Assembly: GCA_001949185.1 (NCBI GenBank)
Contig: BDGG01000005.1
Coordinates: 124,001 to 188,000, forward strand
Reading direction: 5' to 3'
Origin: Ramazzottius varieornatus
Taxonomy: Eukaryota; Tardigrada; Eutardigrada; Parachela; Ramazzottiidae
Length of the DNA: 64,000 nt
Both the position numbers and the translations under genes were made by a program. Positions 36,225 to 48,042 of this stretch are shown one piece after another. The notes beneath the pieces were generated by a model. That model was not told the DNA's origin and ran no database searches. It worked only from the letters and a program-made list of their open reading frames with translations. The stretch's first letter is position 1, and each line of letters begins with the position of its first letter.

Positions 36225-38505
36225 ACTATATACGACCCAAGTCCACTCAACATTTCAAACGGTATCTGGAGAAAAGGCACCGAAATTAAGAAAGTTTGTC
36301 AAATTATAATTACGAAGCAAGACATTCTTTGCGCTATATTTCAAGTTTATTTCCGCCATATCGAACAAATAAGGGCAGAACCATTCGATATACTCTTTCC
36401 TCTGGTTCCTGTATGCATATAACCATACATGCTGATTTTTCTTATTATTATGAATATGGTGCTGCATGGTTTGATAGTATAAAAGAATCGATCAGATTTC
36501 CCATCATCTTCGGTGGTCGGGTCCCCGCGTATCGCCGGGTACGCAGTTTCTGCCGTTATCTTGATCCTGTATTCCGTGTATAGTTCGATTTGAACAGTTG
36601 GACAGAAAGCTTGACCAAGGGAGGATCTGAACATCATGTAGCGCACCGATTGCCGTTCTTGATGGAGAAGAACGATGCAGTACTCCATCTTGAGAGTCAA
36701 AAGTGACAAGGTGCGAGGAAGAACTTCTCAGTTTGAGGATCGTCAGTCAACAAGTTTCCCATGAACCAACGGGTCCTGTACCGATCCGGCTCACGTCCCG
36801 AACGACCTGCCACCAGAGACGGAACGACGCGTCAGTAGACTAGCTAGACCTACCTGAACAAGAGTAAGACTCTATGAGTCGTACCAGAAATCCCTAGCAA
36901 AACTCGATAGCAGGCCGCCAGGCTGCCGGCCGAAACCTTCGCGAACTTGTCCGAACGTGTTTCGACGGAAGCAAACCTGTAGAATCAAAGAAAAGAAACG
37001 GACTGATGGCGAAGCGGATCGCATCGCGATCGAAAACGGACCGGCCTGAGAACGACCGAAAACGAGAGCGGACTGGGAACGGATGCGCACCCGGATCTTA
37101 CAACGACCTGGGGAAATACAGCTCACGGAGTCGTTCCCACTCCGTTCGCTCGACGTTCAGCGTCTTCTCTGGACCTGGTCTTTCTTTCTTGGATTGTCAT
37201 GCAATCAAACAACTGCAAAGAGGTTCCGAGTATGTACAGTATACGTAATACGTATATATGTACGTAATACCTGTATACGGCTATACGCTTAGTAATTTCA
37301 ACTATTGTTGTTGTTTTAGTTCCCGTCGATCTTTCTTGCTTCCTTCTCGTGACTTCTGATTAAGGATATCTGAACTGTGTACGGGATACTTGGATCACTG
37401 GTATCGTACGTATTTGAAGTATGGGAATGCTATCAGCTGGATTATGATCGGATTCTGGCCGCTTATGAGCTTCGGGCAACTGCACGAGTCACATCTTACA
37501 TAACGAAGTCTCAAGTCTGATCGAACTTTTAGCTTTAAAACTGCCCGTATCCTTAATCCTGCACCATACCTTACGGGCCCCTTTTCACGCTCACTAATTA
37601 GGTACGAGCTTTGTCGAGCCTACTCATGGATAGAAGCATTCCATAGTTCCGGCGATGACCATTAACGAATGCTTGGCTTCTTGTAGAGTGCTTCGAATTC
37701 CGCGTATCCTACAATTGCAGCGTATAATCGCTCCTGTCCACCGTCAACTTGCACAATCCATATGGAAAAACCTGCGCTGAGCATTCGGTTCAAAGTAAGT
37801 CGTAACTTCATGTTCGTTTGATTCGTGCTTAATCATCGTGAAAACCGATAAGGGTTGTCAGCTACAGTAGATATGGCTCCTTAAACAGTCAAACATCATT
37901 ATCGACGAGTTCCTTACTCGAAGAATCCGCGAAAAGTCCGTTTGGTAATTGGAACAACGAAGCAGTTCCTCCACATCCACCGTTCAGTCTTGGGATCGAG
38001 CTATTTGATGGTCACCTTGAATTGTTATTCAATCAACGTATGCTTTTTTTTTGTTGACATAGGTTGGGCGATGAATCACGCGACGCGCTCCGTATCGCAT
38101 TGTACGTCTTAATATCGACCCGCTGCCGTCTTAAAACGTGCTCGTTTCCCCTTTCATGAGCTTCATCGCTGTTACCTCAGCAGTACCATCGGTTACAGCA
38201 GTGACAACAGCGATTTGTGCTTAATTGTTTCCGACCACCGTTGTCCACCTCAACGCACCGATTGTCTCTGATTGACCAGGTAACACTTATGCGTATAGGG
38301 CAAACTTCCTGGTACAATGGTCCTTGTGGCAGAATCAGCCAGATGATCGATGTTTGCCTATATTAGCTACATGGAATACGGGGCTGTATTCTGTACTGTT
38401 GCCTTCTACAGATCGGCTCGCCGCCTATCCGAAACATGCGCTGTGTAAGATTGGACCTGTCTCAACTCTTCTAAGCACTCGACCGGAAGTCCCAACGGCA
38501 CAACA
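36225..38505. other. Gene-poor region between HPD and the ABCA gene
   Basis: 2.3 kb, the longest gene-free stretch of the window. It contains an AT-rich palindromic patch near 37238-37290 (repeated TACGTAATAC), and no open frame with a family match or splice partner. It probably holds the promoter and 5' leader of the ABCA gene. Confidence 0.5.
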
Positions 38506-41500
38506 ATGCAGTACGGAAAGCAGCTAAAACTTCTGCTATGGAAGAACATCACCTTACGGAAGCGTCAACCCATCCGTTTCCTGATCGAAATTATATGGCC
38601 TACTGTACTGCTAGCGCTTCTCGCGCTGGTGCGCACGAGGAACCTGCAAGAGACTATCCCGGAGGTTTGTTCCTACTTGTGTGTTACTAAGTAGTTTAAG
38701 TTGTACTTGAAAGTTTCTCCTTTTAGTGCCACTTCGACGAGAAAGCTTTACCATCTGCCGGAACTCTGCCTTTACTTCAGGTACGAAAAAAACCGTTAGG
38801 GTATGACCAGGCTCAACGTAATGCCAACCGGAAGTAGTAATAAAGCGTACCTTTCTTTCAGAGCTACATCTGTGCTTTCAACAACACCTGTCGCCGGAAC
38901 TCCAGCGATGATGTATACGGAACTGTCAACATGTACCACGACTCCATGCTGTCAAGGATCGCCGCCGTGCTCAGCGACGTATTCCACAACACGACAGCAC
39001 AAGGCGCCATCTTCGATACACTGGCTCATGCAACCGAGCTCTTCGACATTGGGAGCGAGCTCTCCCACAACATTAAGATCGTTCCACGCAACGGTCTCCG
39101 CTTCAGCGATGTCTTTCCCGTCTCGAAAGACAAGTACCATGCGTTGTTCAAACAGAGGAACCTCAGTCAGTCAGCGTTAGACACGGTGGACGCACTTCTG
39201 GTCGCAGAGTTTCGACCCTTCCTGCTGTCGGATGTTGCGCCTTTCGTGAATAGTGGCTCGTTGTTCTGTGATGTGGCACGGTTGAAAAAAGTGTTTAGTT
39301 TCGAGAATGGTACTAATGTGCAAGAGCTTTCGCGGATAGTGTGTCGGGTCCAGCTGTCAGCGTGGTATGGGCTATTGGGACCTGTGATCAACATGTCGCA
39401 TATACGTGCAGAGTTCAAACTGGAACCGGTGGACTTGAACTTCATGACGCTGTTAAGGGCTCAAGCAGCGTTCCAAAAGTTTAGAACGGTGGTCAAAGAG
39501 ATGGCTGTCCTTCAGCCAGCTGTGGCGGAAATTCAAGAGATTTATTCGTCGAGTAACGCAACCGGTCTCAGGTCAGTTATTCTTTTGACTATGAAATACT
39601 ACATTTTATTACAAGTCCAGCTTTTCACGTTGAATTACTATTGTGGGCTGTTGTAGGTTTATCGGGAAGTTTCTATGCGGGTCGAATGCCGGTATCTTCG
39701 AGAACGAAGACAAATTCATGCCACAAACACACATGCAGCGGATGCGCGAGTCACAGATGAGCGGTAATAATGTCATGATGAAACGCCGGGACGACAGGAA
39801 CGTAAAGAGTAACGTGTCGTCGGAGTTCTGCCACGAACTGTTTGACTCGCTGGAACAAAATACTAAAATCGCAATCAGGTATAATTTCCGCTCTACGAAA
39901 ATTTTCAAGTCGCTGGCTTTTGGTTTCCCGGTTGACAGCTCGTCCAATTTGTTGATCTCTAGATTCGTATGGAAGCCACTGAAGTCATTCGTACTCGGCA
40001 AGCTTCTATATACGCCCGATACGCCACTCACACGACGCATCGTGAAGCGCATGAATGAAACATTTGACAACATTGGTGGACTTCTGTTGGCCGGTCAGCA
40101 GTTCAGTCGGCTTCTGCCGGAGATGCTGATCGTTCTCGACATTGTGGCGGCTCAGAACAGTACGCTATCCACGAATGGGTCGCCTGGATCCTTTGATATC
40201 TACGGCGCTATCACGAGCATCCTGACGGATCAAGGTCTGAGTGACTTGATTCCGATGGTCGATCCAGCCTGGTTCGCAGGATTTCAGTTCAACTCGAGCA
40301 ATTTGGAAAGCTGGAAGGACAGACTGGATGCGTTAAATAACATCGTCAGTAACGCCACGCAGTTGCTATCGTGCTTCGACTTTGATAAGTTCGTCCCGGT
40401 CCGGACCGAGGCAGGACTGAACGTCAAAGGGTAATCAGCGACATTAACGTTGTATAAAATTAACCATGAAAAGCAATGAGATGAATGGGACCTAGGCAAA
40501 GAAACTAGAAAAAGATCTTTTGTCCAAGTGGCGCATGCTTTCAGCCAATATCACCAACAGCGTGCGCCACTTGGGAATATGTTAATGCAGAATGAAATAC
40601 TCTGATTTTCTGGTTGGAGAATAGAACGATAAATTCCCTGCTTTCTGTTGTAGGGTGAAACTGGTGGAGAATGGGACGTTTTGGGCCGGCATAGTTTTCG
40701 AAAGCTTGAACGCGCCGGAAGTCAGAGTCTCTAGCGACCTACCGCCTTTTGTCCGCTACAAGATTCGCTACGATGTGGACAAGATTGACTCGACCATCCG
40801 GGTTCAGGACAGGTTCTGGCGACCCCATCCACGACGTCAGCCTTTGACTGACATGAAGTATTACACGTACGGCTTTATTCAGCTTCAAGACATGGTTGAG
40901 CGAGCTTTGATGACGGAAATGCTGAACTCTACGGAAGAGCTTCCTGGTCTGTACCTACAACAGTTTCCGTATCCCTGTTACATCAGCGATACCTTCTTCA
41001 TGGCCATTTCCCGAAACTTTCCCTTGCTGATGACGCTTGCTTGGTAAGTTCAAATTTTCAATCGAGAAAACGCTAGGCCGAATCCGCGTACTTTATGCAC
41101 CTGCATACATTCAGATAGCAAAATGCGTCAGGTCACTGTTTGCACTGCGTGAAAGTTAAGTCTATTGTTTAGTCTTCATGCTCTAGCATACTGGTAGACG
41201 AGGCTCCATACAGGGTCAAGTGTACTCAGGTGGATGAAAGTCGGAAACATTCGTTTACTGGCTTGCCGCTTCTTTTCCTCCAATGTACCAAATGTTTTGC
41301 TTGCTGTTTTAGGGTCTACACAGCTGCCATGACCGTGAAGAGTATCGTCTACGAAAAGGAGAAACGTCTGAAGGAAACCATGATGATGATGGGCCTCAGT
41401 AGCGGTGCCAACTGGATGGCTTGGTTCTTGGAGACCTTCCTGATCATGCAAATTTCGATCGTTTTCATGGTTATCATCCTAGTCTACGGGGCGGTTCTAA

Positions 41501-44500
41501 TACACTCCCACTGGTTCTTCATATACATTTTCCTGGTGGCGTTCTCACTTTCCACGATCGCCTTCTCGTTCTTCCTGAGTGTCTTCTTTTCGAAAGCCAA
41601 CATTGCCGCAGCCGCAGGAGGCATCGTGTTCTTTACCACTTTTATGCCGTACTCGTTGTTGATCAACTGGGAAGACCGGATACCACTTATTGGAAAGGCC
41701 TTCTCCTGCCTGATTCCCAACATTGCGTTTGGGTGGGGCTCAAACGTCTTCGCCAGACGGGAAGAACAAGGCATTGGTGTCCAGTTTGACAACTTTGCCA
41801 TCAGTCCACTGGATGATGGCTTCAACCTGGTGTACTCGTTCGTGATGCTGTTGGGCGACGCACTGATGCTCTTCATTCTGGCGTGGTACCTGGAAGCCGT
41901 TATGCCTGGACAATACGGTAACGACAGCGATATCCGCAACTTTTGATATTGATTGTTCATTCAGTTTATTATTTCAGGTATCGCAAGACCTTGGTACTTC
42001 CCGATCATGTCCTCGTACTGGATGGGCACCAAGCGAAAGTCCGTGAAAGAACTGCATGGTTATGAGTCGGCGCCGACTGTGAACAAGCCAGATGTCGGGC
42101 ACTTCGAACCTGAGCCGTTGAATCGTCAGAAGGGTGTCGAGATCCGGAATCTGCGGAAGGTGTACCATAACGGCAAGACGGCGGTGGATGGACTATCATT
42201 GAACGTCTACGAAGGCATCACGGTACGTGGACAGTCGATCAAGATGTTGGGTTTCTGTAATAGTGTGTGAACAGTTTTGGGATGTACAGGCGCTGCTTGG
42301 TCACAATGGTGCAGGAAAGACCACCACGTTCAGTATCCTGTGTGGTCTCTTCCCGGCGACTTCGGGGTCCGCGAAGATCTACGGCTATGACGTACAGAAC
42401 GAGATGGACCGTATCAGAGAAAGCTTCGGATTTTGTCCGCAGCACAACGTTCTGTGGGACGACCTGACTGTCGATGAACACCTTCGCTTCTACGCCAGCT
42501 TGAAAATTTCCGACCCGACAGAGATCGCGACGGAAGTCGCCAGCATGATCGACAACGTCGGACTTCCACACAAACAGTTTGAGAAGATAAAGAACCTGTC
42601 AGGTAAGATCATCCATGAAGTGCGCTGTGTGATATGAATTGACAAAACACAACACGTGAGTGTCTGGTTAGGTGGAATGCAGCGGAAGTTGTCCGTAGCC
42701 ATCGCGTACATCGGTGGCGCCAAAGTCGTCTTGTTAGATGAACCCACAGCCGGTGTAGATCCTTGGGCTCGTCGGGGCATATGGAATCTCCTCATTCGTT
42801 TCAGGAAGAACCGTACTACCATCATGAGCACGCACTTCCACGGCGAAGCTGACACACTCAGTGACAGGATCGCCGTCATAGCAGATGGGCGGCTGGTCTG
42901 TAGCGGCTCTCCGGTGTTCTTAAAGTCCCGTTTCGGGTGCGGGTACTACCTCACTGTGGTCAAGTCGTCGTCAGACACGAACGAGGAAGAACTGGGAAGG
43001 TTTATACGGGCCTTTGTACCAGAAGCTGTTCTGATTGAGAATGTGGGCAGCGAGATGTCTTTCATACTACCCACTGATGTCAAGAAAGAGGGAAGGTTCG
43101 AAGCCTTGTTTGAAGCACTGGACACTATGTTGGCACGCCTAAACATCTCGAGCTATGGGATACGAGACACATCTTTGGAGGTACGAACACTTTTCACACA
43201 TTAATGAGCGACGGCGCAGTCGTGGAGAGAAAGGCCGTGCTTGTCACCGGGTTGACAGACAGTTTCATAGAAAGATGACGAAATGTTGTAAGACCCAGGA
43301 AGTAACTCCCCGACCGCTACACAGGACAAAATTAAAGAGAACTTAAATTATCCAAAGCGATACAGAATTTATATTTTTTAGGAAGTTTTTCTGCGTGTGA
43401 TGGATTCGCACAACAACCACAAGGAGAAGGATGAAGACTTGGCCAACGGTGTAGCCAGTGAAGGTTTCCTCGCGAAGATGCGCCGACGATACCGCGGAGG
43501 AGGGAATCCGGTTGATGGAGCTCTTGAAGACCCGGCTGCCTTGGCGACTTCCGGTGGAAGTACTCTGAGCTCTCAGTCGCAATCAGTTGCACTGGACGAC
43601 TGGGACCACATTAACGTTGCCATCAAGCGTGTATACGGCCCTCGACTAGCCCTGCAGCAGATGAAGGCAATGCACATTAAACGATTCCATAACCTTCGTC
43701 GAAGCAAGAAGAGCTTTTTCTGCGAGATTTTACTTCCGGCTCTGTTTGTGTGCCTTGCTATGGTCGTGACATTGCTCACACCTGTTCCACTTGAGCAACC
43801 CGCTCTCGAGGTAACTTTTCCTCAGTTTATCCCTGCTTTTTTGAACAGTGTTACTGATATGCAGTTTTTTGTTCCAGCTTACGCCTTGGCTGTATGGGCC
43901 ACCAAACTACATGTTCTTCGCCGACGAGCAACCAGGAAGTCCCAACACATCTGTTCTTCTGAGGAACATGTATGAAGGTCCCGGTATCGGAACGAGATGT
44001 ATGAAGGGCAGCCCGGTTAGTGGAAAGAGCTGCATTCCCACCATAAAGAATGATATCAGTCAATTGACACCTGAATTCCCGGTTTCTCGGAACGCCACAC
44101 CTTCATGTAGCTGTGATGTATGTATGCAAGAGGAACACTCGTACCGATTCTAAAATTAATCAGTACTACGGTATCTAACTTGTTTGCGTTGCAGGTGGGA
44201 GGACAAATTTGCCCAAGGAATGCCGGTGGACCAATGCCTCCCTGCATGTTGCTGAATACGACCGACTGGTTATGCAACATGACTGGGCGTAATGTATCGT
44301 AAGCTACTGTTCGCGGCACTTTATTCAAATGCGCTATTTGTCTACTCGAGTCTAACGAACAGTGTTCTGTGAATAGGGATTGGTTAACGAAGACCGCAAA
44401 GAACTACGATAGCACTCGCTATGGTGGATATTCGTTCGGTGAAGTTGATACCTTCGCCCAGTTCAACTTTACGGTCTGGAAAGACGGCTTACGTGCGATG

Positions 44501-47452
44501 GTCGAGCAAGCTCAGCAGAACGAAGAACCCGTTCCTCACGAGAACGGGCTCCAAGGTCGATGGCGTAACTTTGCCAAATTGCTATCGGGAATGTTCACCA
44601 AAGACAACATCAAAGTCTGGTTCAACAACCGTAAGTTTTTCTCAAAGAGTTCTGCAGAGCGCAGATTCAATTGTTATACTTCGGTCTTAGGTGGTTGGGC
44701 CAGTTCGGTGTCTTACACGAACGCAATCAACAACGTCATCCTCCGTAGTCGCTTGAAAGCCGGCGCAGATCCTTACCAGTATGGTATCATGGCAGTTAAC
44801 CATCCGCTCAACCGGACAGAAGAACAAATGGAAGATCAGATCATCAAAGAGAGCGCAAAGTCTCTTCTCCACGCAGTCTGTATCATATTCGCCATGTCAT
44901 TTGTCCCGGCCAGTTTCGTGATGTTCCTCATTGACGAGCGAGTTTCCGGCGCGAAGAACCTACAGTTCACGGCTAAAGTGAAGCCGTGGCTTTACTGGGT
45001 ATCCACCTACATATGGGACATTGTCAACTATTCCTTGACGGCTTGTATCTGCATCATGATTTTCCTGGCTTTCAATGAACAAGCTTACGTGTCATCCACA
45101 AATGCCCCCGCACTGATATGTAGGTTCTCACTTTTTGTACTAGATTATTTTCGTCGCACGCAGAAGGGAGAGATCAGAGTTTCATCTGCCTGCAAACGCT
45201 GTTTTTTTGGTATACAATCACGCGGCTGTATGCAGGTGCATGAAAGATAGATATTCTTCTTTTGCCATCTTCCGTATCTTGTAACTATATCCGTACTCTA
45301 ATTGCCTTTTACTTCTCAGGTCTACTCTTTCTGTACGGGTTCGCCGCCATTCCGATGATGTACATCCCAAGTTACCTCTTCAAAGTGCCAAGTTCGGCGT
45401 TCGTCGCACTAGCTTGCGCCAACCTCTTCCTGGGTCTCGTCTCAACCATCACAGTCTTTATTCTGGAACTTCTGGACGATGTCGAGTTGCAAGAAGTAGC
45501 CGCTATCTTACGCAAAGTGTTTCTGGTCCTGCCTCACTACTGCCTCGGTCGAGGTCTCATGGACTTGGCCATTACTAATGTTAAGGCTAACGTCTTCTCT
45601 CGATTCGGTCAGGAAGTGGACGACCACCCATTCGAGTGGACATTCATGGGCAGGAATGTCTTTTGTATGATGGTACAGGGCATCGTGTTCTTCCTGTTGA
45701 CTATCCTGATCGAGTATAGGTTCTTTGTCAAACCGAAACGTGTAACGGTGGCGAGTGAAGTGCTGAGAAACGAAGACCGCGACGTAGCCGCCGAAAGAGC
45801 GCGCGTTGCAGCTGGACATGCTGACAACAGCGTGCTGACTTGCCGAAACTTATCGAAAGCGTTCAAGAAGAGAAAGCAAACTTATCTTGCAGTTGATAAT
45901 ATCAGCTTTGCCGTGGAGAAGGGGGAATGTTTCGGCTTGCTGGGTGTCAATGGCGCGGGTAAGTAAGCTCGTGAAACATTAATATATTGGGAGGCCGGTA
46001 AACGAAACGTGCAAGAACCGTCTTCAAGTGGCGCACTCTTTTGTTGGTATTGGTTAGACGCGTGCGCCACTTCAGAACAGATCTTGCGCGTTCCGTTTGT
46101 CGACCTCCCCAATAGACCTAACAAGTTAGTAATAGCTTCAGTCTAAAATATAATTCTGGGTTGTAGGTAAAACAACCACGTTTAAGATGTTGACCGGAAA
46201 CCTTATCCCGACTTCCGGTGATGCTCTGGTCAATGGTCACAGTATCTGCCACGATCTTGATGGTGCGAGGCAGCACATCGGGTATTGCCCGCAGTTTGAC
46301 GCCATTTACGACTTGCTGTCGGGCCGAGAGCATCTGGAGTTTTATGCTCGCATTCATGGCATTCCGGAAGCGTACGTTAAGAAAGCAGCAGAAAAAGCCC
46401 TAGCGAGGTTGCAGTTGGTCCAGTATGCAGACCGATCTGCTGGAGGATACTCCGGCGGCAATAAGAGGAAGCTGTCCACCGCTATCGCTCTAATTGGGAA
46501 TCCTGACATCGTGTATCTGGATGAACCCACAACGGGAATGGATCCAAAAGTAAGCTATTACGAGATAGACGATTTTGCAATGTTGGACCACATTATTTCG
46601 ATGAGACAAATCTGTCAGTCTCTCGTGCGCCTGCATACTCTTGCATGATACCCGCTACCTGTGCTGCAGTATGCAGGTGTAAAAGAAATTGCTGGGTTGT
46701 GGGTTGACAGTCCAGATAGGAAAGTCTTTTCTTGCTTCCAGGCTCGTCGCTTCTTGTGGAACAGCATTCTGTCCATGATCCGCGAAGGTCGTTCTGTCAC
46801 CCTGACTTCTCACAGTCTCGAGGAATGCGAAAATCTCTGTACAAAGTTAGCCATAATGGTAAATGGTCGATTCCAGTGTTTCGGGTCCGTCCAGCACTTA
46901 AAGTCCCGATTCGGTTTCGGCTACTCCGTCGTCATCCGTTGCAAAGACCCCGAAGCAACCAACAAAATATGTGATTTTATGGAAAGCACATTCCCCGATT
47001 CTCGCATGCAGGAAATGCATTACAACACAGTCCAGTACCGCATACCACTCGTGGGTATCAAACTCTCCTACATCTTTGGGTCTCTCGAACGAAACAGAGA
47101 CCACCTTCAGATCGAGGACTTCTCAGTCAATCAGACTAACCTCGAAGACATATTCATTGAATTTGCCAAACATCAGACTGATTTGGCTACTGATGAATTC
47201 TATCCCGGTGCGGAAGATGTGATCCTCAGTGTCCCGCAACAGCCACCAGCAGCTTCAAGTACTCGTCCAGCGGACACCTTGAGCGTGGCGGACACAACCC
47301 TGACTGGTCTTTCACCAGTTCCCGACATGGGCAGATACAGCCCTGACGATATGGATCTCGGTGTGAACTTTGTGAGTGCTCAACAATCTCAAAAGCTTAT
47401 CCAGAAGCACGCTGAAATTTACGTCGCACCTGTTGAATCTACTGATTTGTAA
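38506..47452 (+). CDS. Full-length ABCA transporter, ABCA1/4/7 group
   Basis: A lipid-exporting full ABC transporter. ATG 38506 starts [20 protein letters not shown], the family's N-terminus, followed by helix 1 and [18 protein letters not shown]. The large first extracellular domain spans about 38.73-40.95 kb. The helix block follows at 41.3-41.95 kb ([24 protein letters not shown]). NBD1 has Walker [11 protein letters not shown] (about 42300), [14 protein letters not shown] (interrupted by an intron after the first S), [11 protein letters not shown] and MSTH. The second half repeats the plan (43.4-45.7 kb). NBD2 has NGAGKTTTF, split by an intron at 45961, [14 protein letters not shown] and [11 protein letters not shown]. 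The gene ends VAPVESTDL and TAA; STDL fits a class I PDZ ligand, and ABCA1 also ends in a PDZ ligand. Two introns hold hairpin copies 8 and 9. Orthology within ABCA1/4/7 is not resolvable by eye. Confidence 0.92.
40515..40582. repeat. GTGGCGCAC hairpin family, copy 8
   Basis: ABCA intron. Inner arms CCAAGTGGCGCA (40523-40534) and TGCGCCACTTGG (40563-40574) are exact complements, with loop TTTCAGCCAATATCACCAAC. An outer GGCAAAGAAACTAG at 40495 resembles the left end of copies 2 and 7, but its partner is poor. Confidence 0.8.
45985..46115. repeat. GTGGCGCAC hairpin family, copy 9 (longest arms)
   Basis: Sits in the ABCA intron (45962-46166) that splits the NBD2 Walker A motif. The outer arms are long: left 45985-46020 and right about 46082-46115 pair over about 30 positions (shared AAACG, AACG, GCAAGA, with a few mismatches). 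Inner arms TTCAAGTGGCGCAC and GTGCGCCACTT. Confidence 0.85.
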
Positions 47453-47617
47453 ACGTGGATCTGTAATAGAGTCTAACTTAGATGGTCTTATTGAAGTTTA
47501 TCTGAGTCTCCGTTTTATCTTGTTTTATATATTTGATCTTTTGTTGCTGCTTTTCAGCATGGCTCCACTGAGAACCTTGTGCGATCCGCTAGTACCTCTA
47601 GCAGCGTATAATACTGC

Positions 47618-47641
47618 CTGGCTCTCTCTCTCTCTCTCTTG
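47618..47641 (+). repeat. CT dinucleotide microsatellite
   Basis: A run of about ten CT units just downstream of the ABCA stop, probably in its 3' untranslated region. Confidence 0.8.
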
Positions 47642-47969
47642 GCTGTCCCTCTTTCGCGCTGCGCACTGCGTTGCCCCGCTTCCGGCAGGCCTTTCGTTGC
47701 ACACCGTCTTTCACCCAAGTATATCCCACATTCGAACACCCAAGTAAAGACTAGATGGATTAATTAATCCGACGTAACTTTCACTGTTCTACTTTTACCT
47801 CTAGTTTCAAAGAATTATGTTTGGCAACGTCAAAACTGCAGAGTTCTATCGTCTTATGTACTGTAGAGCACAAAGTTTTGTTGAAGTCCGCGACTTTTTA
47901 TCTTTCAGTTAGAGCGACCGGTGAAAATGGTACAGCCAAAGTGATACTATAGAGGTAATAAGCATTTGA

Positions 47970-47975
47970 AATAAA
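47970..47975 (+). promoter_or_regulatory. Likely poly(A) signal of the ABCA gene
   Basis: AATAAA about 520 bp after the ABCA stop codon, on its strand, with no other gene between. Motif and position only. Confidence 0.45.
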
Positions 47976-48042
47976 ACGAAAATCTACATACACACTCGTG
48001 AACTACGACAGTAGAATCTAGACAACACGATAACTTCACAGT

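Larger units (their letters stand above)
47453..48042. other. Convergent 3' region, ABCA and NDUFA10
   Basis: About 590 bp between two genes whose 3' ends face each other. Contains a CT microsatellite and a poly(A) signal on the plus strand; no coding exon seen. Confidence 0.5.

Noticed and set aside
37230-37300. AT-rich palindromic patch resembling an origin or insulator
   Set aside because: Simple low-complexity TACGTA repeats; no evidence of function from sequence alone.
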